A stretch of DNA of 9,025 bases from an uncultured bacterium (GTDB taxonomy: Bacteria > Bacteroidota > Ignavibacteria > Kapaibacteriales > UBA4661). A program made the translations under genes and the position numbers. Under the pieces are notes generated by a model. It was not told where the DNA came from and ran no database searches. It was given only the letters and a program-made list of their open reading frames with translations. Location of the stretch: contig CALCNX010000118.1 of NCBI GenBank assembly GCA_937899715.1, positions 1 to 9,025 on the forward strand, in the 5' to 3' direction. Positions 1 through 7,437 of the stretch are shown here, piece after piece (positions within the stretch are counted from its first letter, which is position 1; each line of letters starts with the position of its first letter).

Positions 1-13
1 GCTCTTCCGATCT
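1..13. other. Residual Illumina adapter at left edge
   Basis: The first 13 bases, GCTCTTCCGATCT, equal the 3' end of the Illumina TruSeq adapter. The native sequence begins at about base 14. The match is exact, and the opposite edge carries the reverse-complement adapter, so chance is unlikely. The bases are not biological and should be trimmed. They truncate the receptor gene that runs off this edge and add false codons to its apparent 3' end. Confidence 0.93.
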
Positions 14-2330
14 CGATTTCCCAGCCGGTTGTTTTTTCGGGCGAGAGTTTGGGATTGCCGAGCGTATTGGAGCGAGAAAATCCCGACGTTCCATTAAAGG
101 GGAAGCTATACCCCACCGTCCAGCCGTCTGCACCAACAGTGCGGGCGGATGTGGTGAGTACCGAATAAATCGGAGCATCTTTTCCGACAACGGCATAGTT
201 CGCACGGATTTTACCAAAGGACAAAATTTCATTATCCGTCAAGCCCAGCGCCTCCGTGAAGACGATACCAACGTTCACCGAAGGATAGAAAAAAGTATTG
301 TTCTGCACCGGAAGTGACGTTGACCATTCATTGCGAGCGGTCACACCAAGAAAGAGCCAATTTTTGAATTCAACTTTTGCATCGGCATACACTGCTGCGG
401 TGTGTTTGCGTTGTGTGATAATAAAATTTGTTACTGTTCCGGCATTGGATAAGTCTTGAAATCCTGCAATCGTCAGACCGTCACCGCGAGCATAACTGTT
501 TTCGTAGGTCGTGCTAAAGATGTTCCCACCGACGACGAGTGAGCCTTTGAAGTCTTCACTAAAATCTTTGTGCATCGTTACTATGAGGTCAGAGGTGATG
601 TCGTTTTGGAAGTGCTGGTCTTCTATGACCTGTCCGGCAGGAAATTGGCTGCTGCCAATGGCGGCGAATTGTTTTCGTCGGTCGAGATACAGGTCTGTGC
701 CAGCGCGATACATGATGGAAATCCATTCTGCTGGCGCATAATCAATCTGTGCCGAACCGATGAGACGGTCTGTGCGATCGGTGTGCGGGATATTATTGGC
801 AACCCAATACGGATTGTCAAATCCTGCCGTGCCGCGATATGTGCGCTGGTTGCCCGTAAGCGGTCCATCAACAAATTGGTATGCGTCAAGATTAGCTCGG
901 TCGCCCGTCGGTCCACCGTTCGCGTTGTCGAACGTAATCGGTGTTCGTGTCAGCCCCAGCATCACACCGGATTGATTCGAGCCTTGCTGAATTCTGCGTC
1001 CGCCGGAATTGGTGTAGCCCACCGAACCGGTGAATTTGAGATCGTTGGTCAGTTTGTAATCACCATTCAGGCGCACATTGAGGCGTGAGAACTCATTACC
1101 CGGTACAATGCCTTTGGAGTTGAGGTTTGCCAATGAGAAAAAGTATGTACCGAAATTCGAGCCGCCGGAGACACTGAGTGAATTATTCCACGTCAGTCCC
1201 GTGCGGAAAAATGTGTTCATGTTGTCGTAGGGTGCAACGCGCGTTGCACCAGCAGGCGCTCCGGTTTGCCCAATGAGCGTACCACCTTTGTCCCAAAGAT
1301 TCGGCTGATTTGGGTCGCGGCGGAGTGTGTCCAGAAGTGCCCCCCATGACCGCGCCCGACGAGCAGGACTTGGGTCGTCGGGCATAGCCGCGATGCCACC
1401 TAAACCTTGAGAAAATTTTGATTGCAGTTGGGGAAGTTGATTCACTTGGTCAATGCCGAGAGAAGAATTAACCGAGATGCTCACCTTTCCGCCATCCATT
1501 GTGCTGCCACGTTTGGTAGTGATAATAATTGCACCACTGGAAGCCCGAATACCATAAAGCGCCGTCGCAGCGGGACCTTTCAAAATGCTTAGGGAAGCAA
1601 TATCATCGGGGTTGATGTCCATTGCACGGTTAGAACCTGCCACGCCGCCGGTGTTGGTAATGCTAGGGTCGAGTGCGCCGGTATTTTGCTCGCTGTTGTC
1701 AATGGGAATCCCATCCACCACAAAAAGCGGGCTGTTCGTACCCGTGATGGAGGATGCGCCGCGAATTTGAATAGAAGCACCCGCACCTGCCGCACCGGAA
1801 GAACTCACAACCTGTACGCCTGCTGCTTTGGAAGAAAGCGCATTCACAATGCTGACCTCGCGGGATTGAACAATGTCAGTTCCTTTTATCTCTTGCACCG
1901 CGTAGCCGAGAGCTTTTTTCTTTTGCTCAATACCAATGGAGGTGACGACGATTTCCTCCAGTTTCAGCACGTCTTCTTTCATCGTTACATCAACGACATC
2001 AGCAATCGGTTTTTCCAACCCCTTCATGCCGATATACTCAAAGACCAGTGTCTTTGCTCCTTCGGGAGCAACGAGCGTGTAGGAACCATCTTTGCGAGAG
2101 AACGCTCCGGCACGAGTGCCTTTCACCAAAATCTTTACGCCGTTCAATGGACGGGAATTGTCATCGGTTACTTTACCTGTTACAGTGCGTGTAGCTTGTG
2201 CATAGAGGCTTGCGTGCGCGAGACCGCAGACGACCACGACCACAAGAAGAAGCCAAAATATGTTCGTGGAACGATGCCACTGAGGGAGCGCACGGATAGT
2301 GGGAAGAAGCCGAGTAGCAGTTGTTTTCAT
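14..2330 (-). CDS. SusC/RagA-family TonB-dependent outer-membrane receptor, C-terminus missing
   Basis: The frame is open without stop or frameshift from the ATG at 2330 to the contig edge, giving 772 native codons; the family is usually about 1000 residues, so roughly the last quarter of the barrel is missing. A basic N-terminal stretch leads to a hydrophobic signal core (residues 25-38), with likely cleavage after A44 (LYA|Q). Next comes a carboxypeptidase-D-regulatory-like domain (about 49-118), then LEEIVVTSIG (124-133) and KKALGYAVQ leading into the plug. The plug shows LFVVDGIPIDN (202-212) and LYGIRASSGAIIITTKRG. Barrel motifs include FDNPYWVANN, TARNEWSTSLP, KIRANYAVVGKDAPIY and LGNPKLSPEKTTGW. 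By family knowledge, such proteins import glycans or peptides across the outer membrane with a SusD lipoprotein, driven by TonB. The substrate cannot be told. The start is fixed by a good ribosome binding site. It lies downstream of a sensor/regulator pair that probably controls it. Confidence 0.95.
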
Positions 2331-2336
2331 ATGGAA

Positions 2337-2342
2337 CTCCTT
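2337..2342 (-). promoter_or_regulatory. Shine-Dalgarno site of the SusC-like gene
   Basis: On the minus strand AAGGAG stands six bases before the ATG at 2330, a canonical anti-16S match and spacing. It is notable because the other starts in this window lack such a site, as is common in Bacteroidota. It fixes the start of the receptor and suggests strong translation of this abundant class of surface protein. Confidence 0.75.
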
Positions 2343-2431
2343 GGTACAATAAATGAATAGTAGAGAGATGCCATACCGCAAAAGAAGAGCACTTTCTTTC
2401 TTACGGTGCGAGTTCAATATTAGCTCGAAAA

Positions 2432-2439
2432 CAGAAATA
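2432..2439 (-). promoter_or_regulatory. Candidate -7 box for the SusC-like gene
   Basis: On the minus strand TATTTCTG differs at one base from the Bacteroidota -7 consensus TAnnTTTG. It lies four bases downstream of the palindromic motif at 2444-2463. No TTG is seen at the expected -33 position, because the palindrome occupies the space. That would fit an activator-dependent promoter. The predicted leader before the receptor ATG is about 100 bases. The similar box CTGAAATA at 3297-3304 (TATTTCAG on the minus strand) follows the second palindrome. The region is AT-rich, so this is a weak call. Confidence 0.3.
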
Positions 2440-2443
2440 CCAC

Positions 2444-2463
2444 AATGCCACAAAAGGGTCATT
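2444..2463 (-). promoter_or_regulatory. Candidate response-regulator operator upstream of the SusC-like gene
   Basis: AATGCCACAAAAGGGTCATT matches the near-perfect palindrome at 3306-3325 at 17 of 20 positions. One half-site (GGGTCATT) is intact and the other is degenerate. It ends 113 bases upstream of the receptor ATG. LuxR/NarL-type regulators usually bind inverted repeats of about this length as dimers. The neighbouring regulator is the obvious candidate ligand, but that link is inferred. Confidence 0.5.
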
Positions 2464-2538
2464 TTACGGGCTTCTCAAGGAGTTTTTGGAAAGCGGGCGG
2501 TGCAAAGGAGAAATGATTATTGGCATAGACGGCAAAAT

Positions 2539-2578
2539 TTTATCGAAGCACAGACAAATTTGCCCGTGCTTCGATAAA
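2539..2578 (-). terminator. Stem-loop terminator after the response-regulator gene
   Basis: TTTATCGAAGCAC (2539-2551) and GTGCTTCGATAAA (2566-2578) are perfect 13-base inverted repeats around a 14-base loop. The structure begins 44 bases past the regulator's TAA. On the minus strand the stem is followed by ATTTT, a short U-tract, so intrinsic termination is plausible but not textbook. It separates the sensor/regulator unit from the receptor gene, which therefore probably has its own promoter. The hairpin could also work in the other direction. Confidence 0.7.
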
Positions 2579-2622
2579 GAATACAGTATGCTGGCTTCAG
2601 GTGTTTTTCGTGCGGCGTGTTT

Positions 2623-3240
2623 TTAGACGAGCTTGTCCCGAAATGCTTTGGCAACGGCTTCGGTATTGGAGTGGACTTGGAGTTTGCGGTAGATGCTTTT
2701 GATGTGGCGGCGCACAGTTTCTTCACTAATAAAGAGGGTCTTGGCAATAATTTTATAGCTTCGTCCGGTGCACAAATGGTTCAGCACGTCCATTTCACGC
2801 GGGGAGAGCGGATTTTCGGTTTTTTTTTGGAATGAGGTAACAACCATGCGAGCTATTTGCGTACTCATGGGTGAACCGCCTTCATAAATTTCCTTAATAC
2901 ATTCGAGCAAACGTGCGGGGCTAGTATCTTTAATCAAATATCCGCAGGCTCCGGCACAGAGCGACTCAAAGACATAATTATCATTTTCATGCGAAGTCAG
3001 CATAATAATATCCAGCGTGGGGAGCATGGGCTTAATAATTTTTATCCCTTCAATACCTGACATCCCCGGCAGACCAATATCCATCAAGAGTACGTTCGGA
3101 GTATTTTTCTGAATGTCCGCTATCACCGAGGGACAATCACCATACTGCGCCAAACATTGGAAACCATTGGCACCGTTAATCAAAATTGCTAAACTCTGAC
3201 GTATATCTTCATCATCTTCCACAAGACTAACAGTGAGCAT
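2623..3240 (-). CDS. NarL/FixJ-family response regulator (receiver plus LuxR-type HTH)
   Basis: This 205-residue protein has the normal length and order of the family. The receiver domain (about 3-120) has the acidic pocket E8-D9-D10, phosphoacceptor D54 in LLMDIGLPG, T82 in MLTS and K104 in YLIKD, so all key residues are present. The C-terminal LuxR-type helix-turn-helix (about 143-205) begins NPLSPREMDVL and includes the recognition helix region SEETVRRHIKSIYRKL. It should be phosphorylated by the sensor encoded just upstream (80-base gap, same strand) and then bind DNA as a dimer. The candidate binding palindromes are before its own gene and before the receptor gene. There is no clear ribosome binding site; the start follows A/T-rich sequence, and the first residues (MLTVSLVEDDED) fit the receiver fold directly. 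Confidence 0.95.
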   Translation of the reverse strand: MLTVSLVEDDEDIRQSLAILINGANGFQCLAQYGDCPSVIADIQKNTPNVLLMDIGLPGMSGIEGIKIIKPMLPTLDIIMLTSHENDNYVFESLCAGACGYLIKDTSPARLLECIKEIYEGGSPMSTQIARMVVTSFQKKTENPLSPREMDVLNHLCTGRSYKIIAKTLFISEETVRRHIKSIYRKLQVHSNTEAVAKAFRDKLV

Positions 3241-3305
3241 AATCGTAGCGTGTTTTTAATAGAGAATATTTTGCTGATAAGATACTATCATTTTTACTGA
3301 AATAC

Positions 3306-3325
3306 AATGACCCAAATGGGTCATT
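3306..3325 (-). promoter_or_regulatory. Near-perfect 20-bp palindrome, candidate operator of the response-regulator gene
   Basis: AATGACCCAAATGGGTCATT consists of two exact 9-base arms around AA. It overlaps the stop codon of the sensor gene and lies 65 bases upstream of the regulator ATG. One base further downstream on the minus strand is TATTTCAG (3304-3297), a possible -7 box. A 17/20 copy precedes the SusC-like gene. It has no U-tract and only a two-base loop, so it looks more like a protein-binding site than a terminator. Autoregulation by the response regulator is the simplest reading. Confidence 0.55.
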
Positions 3326-6300
3326 CTTTGCAAAAGTGAATCGTCGTTCCCTGCTCTTGATGAAAAATAATATCTAACTTTCCGTGCGCACGTTCGGCGC
3401 GTTCATGCAAACTAAACAATCCTCGGCGGAGATTATAGTCGTGAGCGCTGCTGTTTTGCGGAGCGTCGTTTGAAGTATCGCTGCCAACTTGCACACCATC
3501 ATCATAGAGAAAAATATTGGTACGCCCGTATTCAAAAAGGATTTCAAACGTTACCGTCTCACACTCGCCATGTCTAGCAATGAGCGTCATAGCTTCTTTG
3601 AAGAGAAGTGTGATGTGACGGCGTTCATCCATCGAAAAATGAATGTCCTCCAACTCTTCCGATACCCCAAGCACATGAAAAGCAATATCAGTCGCCTCAA
3701 AAATTTCTTCGCCAAAATCTTTGAGCCGAATACCAATCTGATAAAGGGAGTCATTTTCGGGATTCAGCGCCCAAAGAAAGTCGCGCAGACCGACGGATAA
3801 GTCCGTTGCCGTATCTATAATTTTATTGAGCGAGGTGAGTTGCTGCTCGTGGACTTCATTTGGGCGTGACTCCACACCAACCGCGCTTGTACTCTGCTTC
3901 ATCACCTCACTCAGAAAGGCAATGCGGGTGAGCTTGTGACCAAACTCATCGTGAAAATCATTCGCCGTTTTTTTGCGAATAGCATTACTTTCCTGCTCCC
4001 GTATTTTTTCCAGTTCCTCCGCTCGTCGTAGTGCGGTGCGCAATTTTCGTTGAGCGACCGACCAGACAAGACCTACAAAGGCAACAACCAAAAGGAAGTA
4101 AAACCACGCTGTCCGCCAGAAGGGAGGAGCAATAACAATCAGCAGCCGCGCCCCTTCGGTGTTCCAAACACCATGATTGTTCGCTGCTTTGACGCGAAAA
4201 ACATACGTTCCACCTTCTAAATTGGTATAGCGAGCTGTTCGCTCGTTGGCATCGGTGTATATCCAATCGGCATCAAAGTTTTCCAACTTGTGAGCGTAAA
4301 GATTTTTTTGCGGATTGGCAAAATCAAGCGCGGCAAAAGTAATAGTAAAGGAAGATTCTTTATAGGACAACTGTATTGAAGCGATCTCCGAAGCGCTGGT
4401 ATCAAATCGTCGCCCTGCGTTCATGAGCTTGAATTCTGTAATAACCGCCGATGGAGCCTGAGTATTCCGGGCGATGCTATCGGGATGAAATATACTGACC
4501 CCATTGACACCACCAAAGTACAAGCGCCCGTCTGTACCCCTACACGCCGAATTTTGGTTAAACTCATTGCTCTGCAATCCGTCTCCACTATCGAAGCGCT
4601 GCACGGTGTAGTTAAAGGTCGCGGGGGTGGTTTTTGTACTATCAGCGATAGCTATCGTTGTCAAACCACGATTGTCTGAAAACCATATTCTACCCCGACC
4701 GTCTTCGACAAGAGAATAAATTACTCCGGCATATCCGTCTGTATTCTTCCGAATATGCCGGAATGTTTGTGTCATGCGGTCAAAAACATCCAGCCCGTCA
4801 CTCGTACCAATCCAAAGCCACCCGCGCGAATCCAAAAGCAAGGCATTGACTGTATTATCTGCCAATGATTCGGCACGGACGGTATCATTACGATACTTGT
4901 GGTACTGTCCTGTGGTGCTGTCAAAGCAAATAAGTCCATCACCAAGCGTACCCATCCACCACGAACCCAGAGGATCTTCCAGCAAAACTCTTGCTGGTCG
5001 GCGCAACAAAGCATTTCGGTGATGATAGTGTGTGATAGTTGTCGCTGTAGGATTCAAACATTGAAAACCCGGACGCTCTTCGCCCATCCACAATGCACCG
5101 CGTCTGTCCACATACAGCGGGCTTACCCATTGACCAAAAACACTTTTCTCTGGTTGTTTCTCGTTATAGGTGAGATGGGTAAAATGATTTTTTGCGCGGT
5201 CAAATTTATTCACTCCCCCGCCACTTGTACTCACCCACACCGTGCCGAGAGAATCTTCTGCAATATCGAGAATAGAATTATTGCTAATAGAAAAAGGATT
5301 CTTGAGATTGTAGCGGTACACTGTCATTGCTCTTGTCGCGGGATTGAATGCGTTCAGCCCATCGCCCGTCCCAATCCAAATTGTTCCTGTATGGTCGACG
5401 CGAAGCACGGAAATTGAATTTGCGCTGAGGCTGCCCGTAAGCGCATCATTATGCCGGATAAGCGAAAAAACTTGTGCTTTGGGGTCAAAAATATTGGCAC
5501 CACCATCATTTGTGCCGACCCACATCATCCCGGAGCGGTCTTGGAATAATGTTCGTAGGTTATTGCTGGAAAGCGTTTCGGTATCGTAACTAATGTTACG
5601 AGAATGTGTCAGACGACCTGTTTTGTCCAGTAGTACAAGCCCATTGCCAAGCGTGGCGAACCACAATGTTCCCTGTGAATCTTTTTGTATCGAAGTCACG
5701 GCAAAGCCCGCCAGATACGGTTGCACGATTGCACGCGCAGCAAACGGCAGAAAATTTTCTTCGGTACAACTAAACCGCAGCACCTCTCCGCTATTTGTGC
5801 CAAGAAGGAGCGTATCGCGTCCGTCTTCGCAAATATGAAGAAGATTATTGGTCTCCGATTCGTTTCTATGTGTCGTATAGTGAAAAGGTGTCAAGACTTT
5901 CGTACGGATGTCGAATTTGCATAGTCCGTTATTCGTTGCTATCCAAAGACTTCCACGGCTATCGGCATAAAAACTCCGTACGCCGTTTCCGGGCAAACTT
6001 TTGGGATTCCGCTTATCAACCCTATACTCCTCTGTATAATTTTTTGATTTGGTATCAAAAATGAGCATACCGTAGCCGTTGGTACCAATCACGAGATTGC
6101 CGGAAGCATCGTCGCCGTAAATACTTCGCACGCCCACCACTGCGCCGAGAGTATCGCCATGAATTTTGTAGGGAAACACGAAGAAACGTTGCGTGACCGG
6201 GTCGAAAGAATGGAGTCCACCATCAAGTGTTCCTATCCAAAGTATGCCGTGCTTGTCTTCATGCAGAGTTTGTATCCAATTCCCCTTGAGAGTGTGAGGC

Positions 6301-6533
6301 GAGCGAAGTTGTTTCCGAAAGACAAGAAATGAATAACCATCGTACCGCGCCAGACCATCTTGAGTGCCAAACCACAAAAATCCTTTGTGGTCTTGCAGCA
6401 GAGCAAGTACACTACTCTGCGGAAGCCCTTCTTCCAATGACAGACGCTTGAACCGTTGTGGTATCTGTGCAGAAACCACATTCATTGCCACCGAGAGCAA
6501 TGTAAGCATCGTCAAAAAAATTTGCGTGAACAT
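3321..6533 (-). CDS. Membrane sensor histidine kinase with 14 Reg_prop repeats, Y_Y_Y domain and HisKA_3-type kinase
   Basis: This 1070-residue protein has a signal peptide (1-22, VSA|Q). Fourteen Reg_prop-type repeats, of the pattern LWFGTQDGLARYDG, begin near residues 53, 98, 147, 196, 242, 289, 336, 384, 431, 480, 524, 572, 616 and 671, enough for two seven-bladed propellers. A Y_Y_Y domain (about 738-802), one membrane helix (about 809-828) and a coiled linker follow. The dimerisation domain has phosphoacceptor H861 in FHDEFGHKLTRI. The ATPase domain keeps DDG (1011-1013) and GLFSLHERAERAHG (1038-1051), but the N-box reads KEAMTLIARH, with L984 where Asn is expected. The propellers should sense a ligand in the periplasm and signal to the adjacent response regulator. 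Unlike Bacteroides hybrid sensors, it ends after the ATPase domain, with no receiver or AraC domain. Its start is the first Met before an intact signal peptide. Confidence 0.94.
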   Translation of the reverse strand: MFTQIFLTMLTLLSVAMNVVSAQIPQRFKRLSLEEGLPQSSVLALLQDHKGFLWFGTQDGLARYDGYSFLVFRKQLRSPHTLKGNWIQTLHEDKHGILWIGTLDGGLHSFDPVTQRFFVFPYKIHGDTLGAVVGVRSIYGDDASGNLVIGTNGYGMLIFDTKSKNYTEEYRVDKRNPKSLPGNGVRSFYADSRGSLWIATNNGLCKFDIRTKVLTPFHYTTHRNESETNNLLHICEDGRDTLLLGTNSGEVLRFSCTEENFLPFAARAIVQPYLAGFAVTSIQKDSQGTLWFATLGNGLVLLDKTGRLTHSRNISYDTETLSSNNLRTLFQDRSGMMWVGTNDGGANIFDPKAQVFSLIRHNDALTGSLSANSISVLRVDHTGTIWIGTGDGLNAFNPATRAMTVYRYNLKNPFSISNNSILDIAEDSLGTVWVSTSGGGVNKFDRAKNHFTHLTYNEKQPEKSVFGQWVSPLYVDRRGALWMGEERPGFQCLNPTATTITHYHHRNALLRRPARVLLEDPLGSWWMGTLGDGLICFDSTTGQYHKYRNDTVRAESLADNTVNALLLDSRGWLWIGTSDGLDVFDRMTQTFRHIRKNTDGYAGVIYSLVEDGRGRIWFSDNRGLTTIAIADSTKTTPATFNYTVQRFDSGDGLQSNEFNQNSACRGTDGRLYFGGVNGVSIFHPDSIARNTQAPSAVITEFKLMNAGRRFDTSASEIASIQLSYKESSFTITFAALDFANPQKNLYAHKLENFDADWIYTDANERTARYTNLEGGTYVFRVKAANNHGVWNTEGARLLIVIAPPFWRTAWFYFLLVVAFVGLVWSVAQRKLRTALRRAEELEKIREQESNAIRKKTANDFHDEFGHKLTRIAFLSEVMKQSTSAVGVESRPNEVHEQQLTSLNKIIDTATDLSVGLRDFLWALNPENDSLYQIGIRLKDFGEEIFEATDIAFHVLGVSEELEDIHFSMDERRHITLLFKEAMTLIARHGECETVTFEILFEYGRTNIFLYDDGVQVGSDTSNDAPQNSSAHDYNLRRGLFSLHERAERAHGKLDIIFHQEQGTTIHFCKE

Positions 6534-6574
6534 TTGATATTTTCACAAAAGGCAGTGCAAGAAGAAAATGCGTA

Positions 6575-6596
6575 CAAGAACTTCCACCTGTTCTTG
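6575..6596. repeat. Short inverted repeat upstream of the sensor gene
   Basis: CAAGAAC (6575-6581) and GTTCTTG (6590-6596) are exact seven-base inverted repeats separated by eight bases. They lie about 40 bases upstream of the sensor start, in the divergent interval between the sensor and tetR. This could be a regulator-binding site or a leader hairpin of the sensor mRNA. With no second copy in the window, function cannot be assigned. The rest of the interval 6534-6782 shows no gene and no convincing promoter. Confidence 0.35.
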
Positions 6597-6782
6597 CTAC
6601 GGAAAGACGCGATAGCCAAGTGCTCATTGTCCGTGTGCTAATGTAAATCAGTGTTTAATAAACCGAAGTACATAGTGTATGGTTTGCAAATACAGAAATT
6701 TTTTCGCTTGCTGCAAATAAAAAACCTTACGTGAGATACGACCTCTCTTCCCAAACTATTTTTATGAGCATTGAAGTTTTTA

Positions 6783-6814
6783 TTTGGAAAATAAAACCAA
6801 ATGGTCTATTTTTA
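6783..6814 (+). promoter_or_regulatory. Candidate Bacteroidota-type promoter of the tetR gene
   Basis: TTTG (6783-6786) and TATTTTTA (6807-6814) match the Bacteroidota -33 (TTTG) and -7 (TAnnTTTG, one mismatch) elements with a 20-base spacer, which is in the usual range. Transcription would start at about 6819, right at the preferred ATG, giving a leaderless or nearly leaderless mRNA. The candidate repressor site 6794-6807 lies in the spacer, where a bound repressor would block polymerase. The AT-rich background makes this a moderate to weak call. Confidence 0.35.
6794..6807 (+). promoter_or_regulatory. Candidate TetR-family operator before tetR (autoregulation)
   Basis: AAACC-AAAT-GGTCT has the same ten flanking bases as the reverse complement of the site at 7438-7451 (AAACC-GTTC-GGTCT). 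It is an imperfect inverted repeat. It resembles the TAGACC-N4-GGTCTA type of box known for NemR, another TetR-family repressor. It ends 11 bases before the ATG at 6819 and sits between the candidate -33 and -7 elements, so self-repression is likely if the site is real. Confidence 0.5.
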
Positions 6815-6818
6815 CCCC

Positions 6819-7415
6819 ATGCTTACAAAATCAGACAGAACCAAAATGTTTATCATTGAGAAGTCGGCACCGATTTTCAATACAAAGGGCTATGCCGCCA
6901 CGTCAATGCAGGATATTTTGCAAGCCACCGGTCTTGCAAAAGGCGGCATCTATGGAAATTTTGCGAGCAAGGATGAAATTGCCGTCGAAGCATTCGACTT
7001 TGCGATGAATGTGCAAATGGATGCAATCGCTTTCAAAATCAAACAGGAAAAAACATCGGCAGGCAAATTGATTGCCGTCTTGCAGTTCTACAAAAATTTC
7101 ACCGTCGCGCCGCTCATCGAGGGCGGTTGTCCCTTGATGAATACTGCGGTGGATGCCGACGACAACATTCCTTTTCTCAAAGAACGCGCCATGAAAGCAC
7201 TCAAAAAAATGCTCTCCTCACTGGAGTATATCATTCAGCGCGGTATTGACAACGGTGAATTTTCTCCCACTCTGAACGTTCAGACCGAAGCGGCGATGAT
7301 TTTTGCAACAATAGAAGGCGGCGTGATGATGAGCAAACTCAGCAACGACCCCAAAATTCTGAACAATCTGCTCCTTTTTCTGCAACAACAAATTGAAACA
7401 CGATTCAAAGCGTGA
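6819..7415 (+). CDS. TetR/AcrR-family transcriptional repressor
   Basis: This 198-residue protein has the usual size of the family. The N-terminal DNA-binding domain spans about residues 6-52: helix 1 RTKMFIIEKSAPIFNTKGY, then the helix-turn-helix in SMQDILQATGLAKGGIYGNF, then SKDEIAVEAF. The C-terminal ligand and dimer domain contains EGGCPLMNTAVDADD (101-115) and EGGVMMSKL, a pattern seen in many TetR proteins of unknown ligand. An ATG at 6801 in the same frame would add MVYFYP. I prefer 6819 because that extension is unlike TetR N-termini and because the candidate operator and promoter overlap 6801. The thiolase gene follows after 77 bases on the same strand, with a matching operator between them, so the repressor probably responds to an acyl compound or related stress; that part is inference. 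Confidence 0.93.
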   Translation: MLTKSDRTKMFIIEKSAPIFNTKGYAATSMQDILQATGLAKGGIYGNFASKDEIAVEAFDFAMNVQMDAIAFKIKQEKTSAGKLIAVLQFYKNFTVAPLIEGGCPLMNTAVDADDNIPFLKERAMKALKKMLSSLEYIIQRGIDNGEFSPTLNVQTEAAMIFATIEGGVMMSKLSNDPKILNNLLLFLQQQIETRFKA

Positions 7416-7437
7416 AAATTTTTTGCCCCTCATAAAA

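Noticed and set aside
623..916. Possible frameshift in the SusC-like gene, suggested by other minus-strand frames inside it
   Set aside because: Line-by-line translation from 2330 to the left adapter is open throughout, with SusC motifs in order, so the gene is cut only by the contig edge.
1686..2360. A 224-codon plus-strand open frame and a 172-codon one at 570-1088
   Set aside because: Both are antisense to the uninterrupted SusC-like reading frame, show no recognisable family motif and have low-complexity, Cys/Arg-rich translations typical of shadow frames.
2353..2577. A 74-codon plus-strand open frame in the gap between the SusC-like and regulator genes
   Set aside because: It runs through the candidate operator and into the terminator hairpin, has no ribosome binding site and no protein family signal. 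The regulatory explanation fits better.
3306..3325. The palindrome at the sensor stop codon as a transcription terminator
   Set aside because: The central spacer is two bases and no T-tract follows on either strand. A similar imperfect copy occurs in front of another gene, so a binding site is more likely.
4899..5417. A 172-codon plus-strand open frame opposite the sensor gene
   Set aside because: It is antisense to the Reg_prop repeats, and the other strand has clear repeating protein structure. Its translation shows no domain.
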